Shown here: positions 63,606-64,000 of the stretch, piece by piece
How the letters are laid out: each line of letters starts with the position of its first letter
Numbering within the stretch: the first letter of the stretch is position 1
DNA from: Mesostigma viride
Taxonomy: Eukaryota > Streptophyta > Mesostigmatophyceae > Mesostigmatales > Mesostigmataceae
NCBI GenBank assembly: GCA_009746045.1
Contig: RPFO01000348.1
Span: 1,243,801-1,307,800 of the forward strand
Length of the DNA: 64,000 nt
Direction of reading: 5' to 3'
Notes under the pieces: generated by a model
The model's input: only the letters and a program-made list of their open reading frames with translations
What the model was told of the DNA's origin: nothing
Database searches by the model: none
Position numbers and translations under genes: made by a program

Positions 63606-64000
63606 CTCCCTCCTCCCTCCCTCCCTCCCTCCCTCCCTCCCTCCCTCCCTCCCTCCTCCCTCCCTCCCTCCCTCCCTCCCTCCCTCCCTCCTCCCTCCCT
63701 CCCTCCCTCCCTCCCTCCCTCCTCCCTCCCTCCCTCCCTCCTCCCTCCCTCCCTCCCTCCCTCCCTCCCTCCCTCCCTCCTCCTCCTCCCTCCCTCCCTC
63801 CCTCCTCCCTCCCTCCCTCCCTCCCTCCCTCCCTCCCTCCCTCCCTCCGTCCCTCCGTCCCTCCGTCCCTCCGTCCTCCGTCCCTCCTCCCTCCCTCCCT
63901 CCCTCCCTCCTCCCTCCCTCCTCCCTCCCTCCCTCCTCCCCCTCCTCCCTCCCTCCCTCCCTCCTCCTCCCTCCCTCCCTCCCTCCTCCCTCCCTCCCTC
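63606..64000. repeat. CCCT/CCT pyrimidine microsatellite, runs off the window
   Basis: Nearly pure C/T strand with interrupted CCCT units and a few CCGT variants near 63846-63880. Confidence 0.95.

Overview
The window is nuclear DNA of a green alga. Two host genes show this. psaF encodes the nuclear-encoded subunit III of photosystem I with a thylakoid-lumen transit peptide. The other is a 23-exon gene for a Toc159-type chloroplast protein-import GTPase. A third host gene encodes a very large leishmanolysin-type (M8) metalloprotease. Host introns are GT-AG and full of minisatellites. The PsaF sequence is clearly not that of Chlamydomonas reinhardtii. A prasinophyte-grade chlorophyte is plausible, but I cannot name the species.

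Layout. 1-8250: right-hand part of an endogenous polinton-like virus (PLV) that continues off the left edge. It has a C2H2 zinc-finger protein, a penton-like minor capsid protein, a small amphipathic protein, a double-jelly-roll major capsid protein, an Ig/lectin-type fibre gene and several unknown genes. Polymerase, packaging ATPase and integrase are not in the window. Several viral genes carry frame breaks while the host exons keep perfect phase, so this looks like a decaying insertion rather than a poor assembly. 8602-9203: a 110-bp satellite with a palindromic core. 9456-11450: a pile of LINE fragments. 12290-13012 (-): psaF. 13993-29618 (+): the M8 protease, 10 exons, 2057 aa by my model. 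30049-42889: a retroposon nest with ORF1-only LINEs, reverse-transcriptase LINE fragments and at least three SINE-like families, many with readable target-site duplications. A PHD-finger reading frame lies at 31775-32345 (-). 43375-60257 (-): the Toc159-type GTPase, 1023 aa by my model. 60583-61647: a 149-bp direct repeat and a MITE-like element. 63606-64000: a pyrimidine microsatellite running off the right edge.

How the parts relate. PsaF works in the thylakoid lumen and has to be imported through the TOC complex, to which the Toc159-type protein belongs; their proximity is probably chance. The most unusual feature is in the mobile DNA. About 2.0-kb elements carry only a LINE ORF1, are flanked by target-site duplications, and end in a stem-loop plus short AT-rich tail that closely resembles the 3' end of RT-bearing LINE fragments nearby. 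That is the architecture expected of an ORF1-only parasite mobilised in trans by a partner LINE. Nested SINE insertions in the same cluster can be ordered in time, because an uninterrupted copy of the host SINE sits at 48356-48660.
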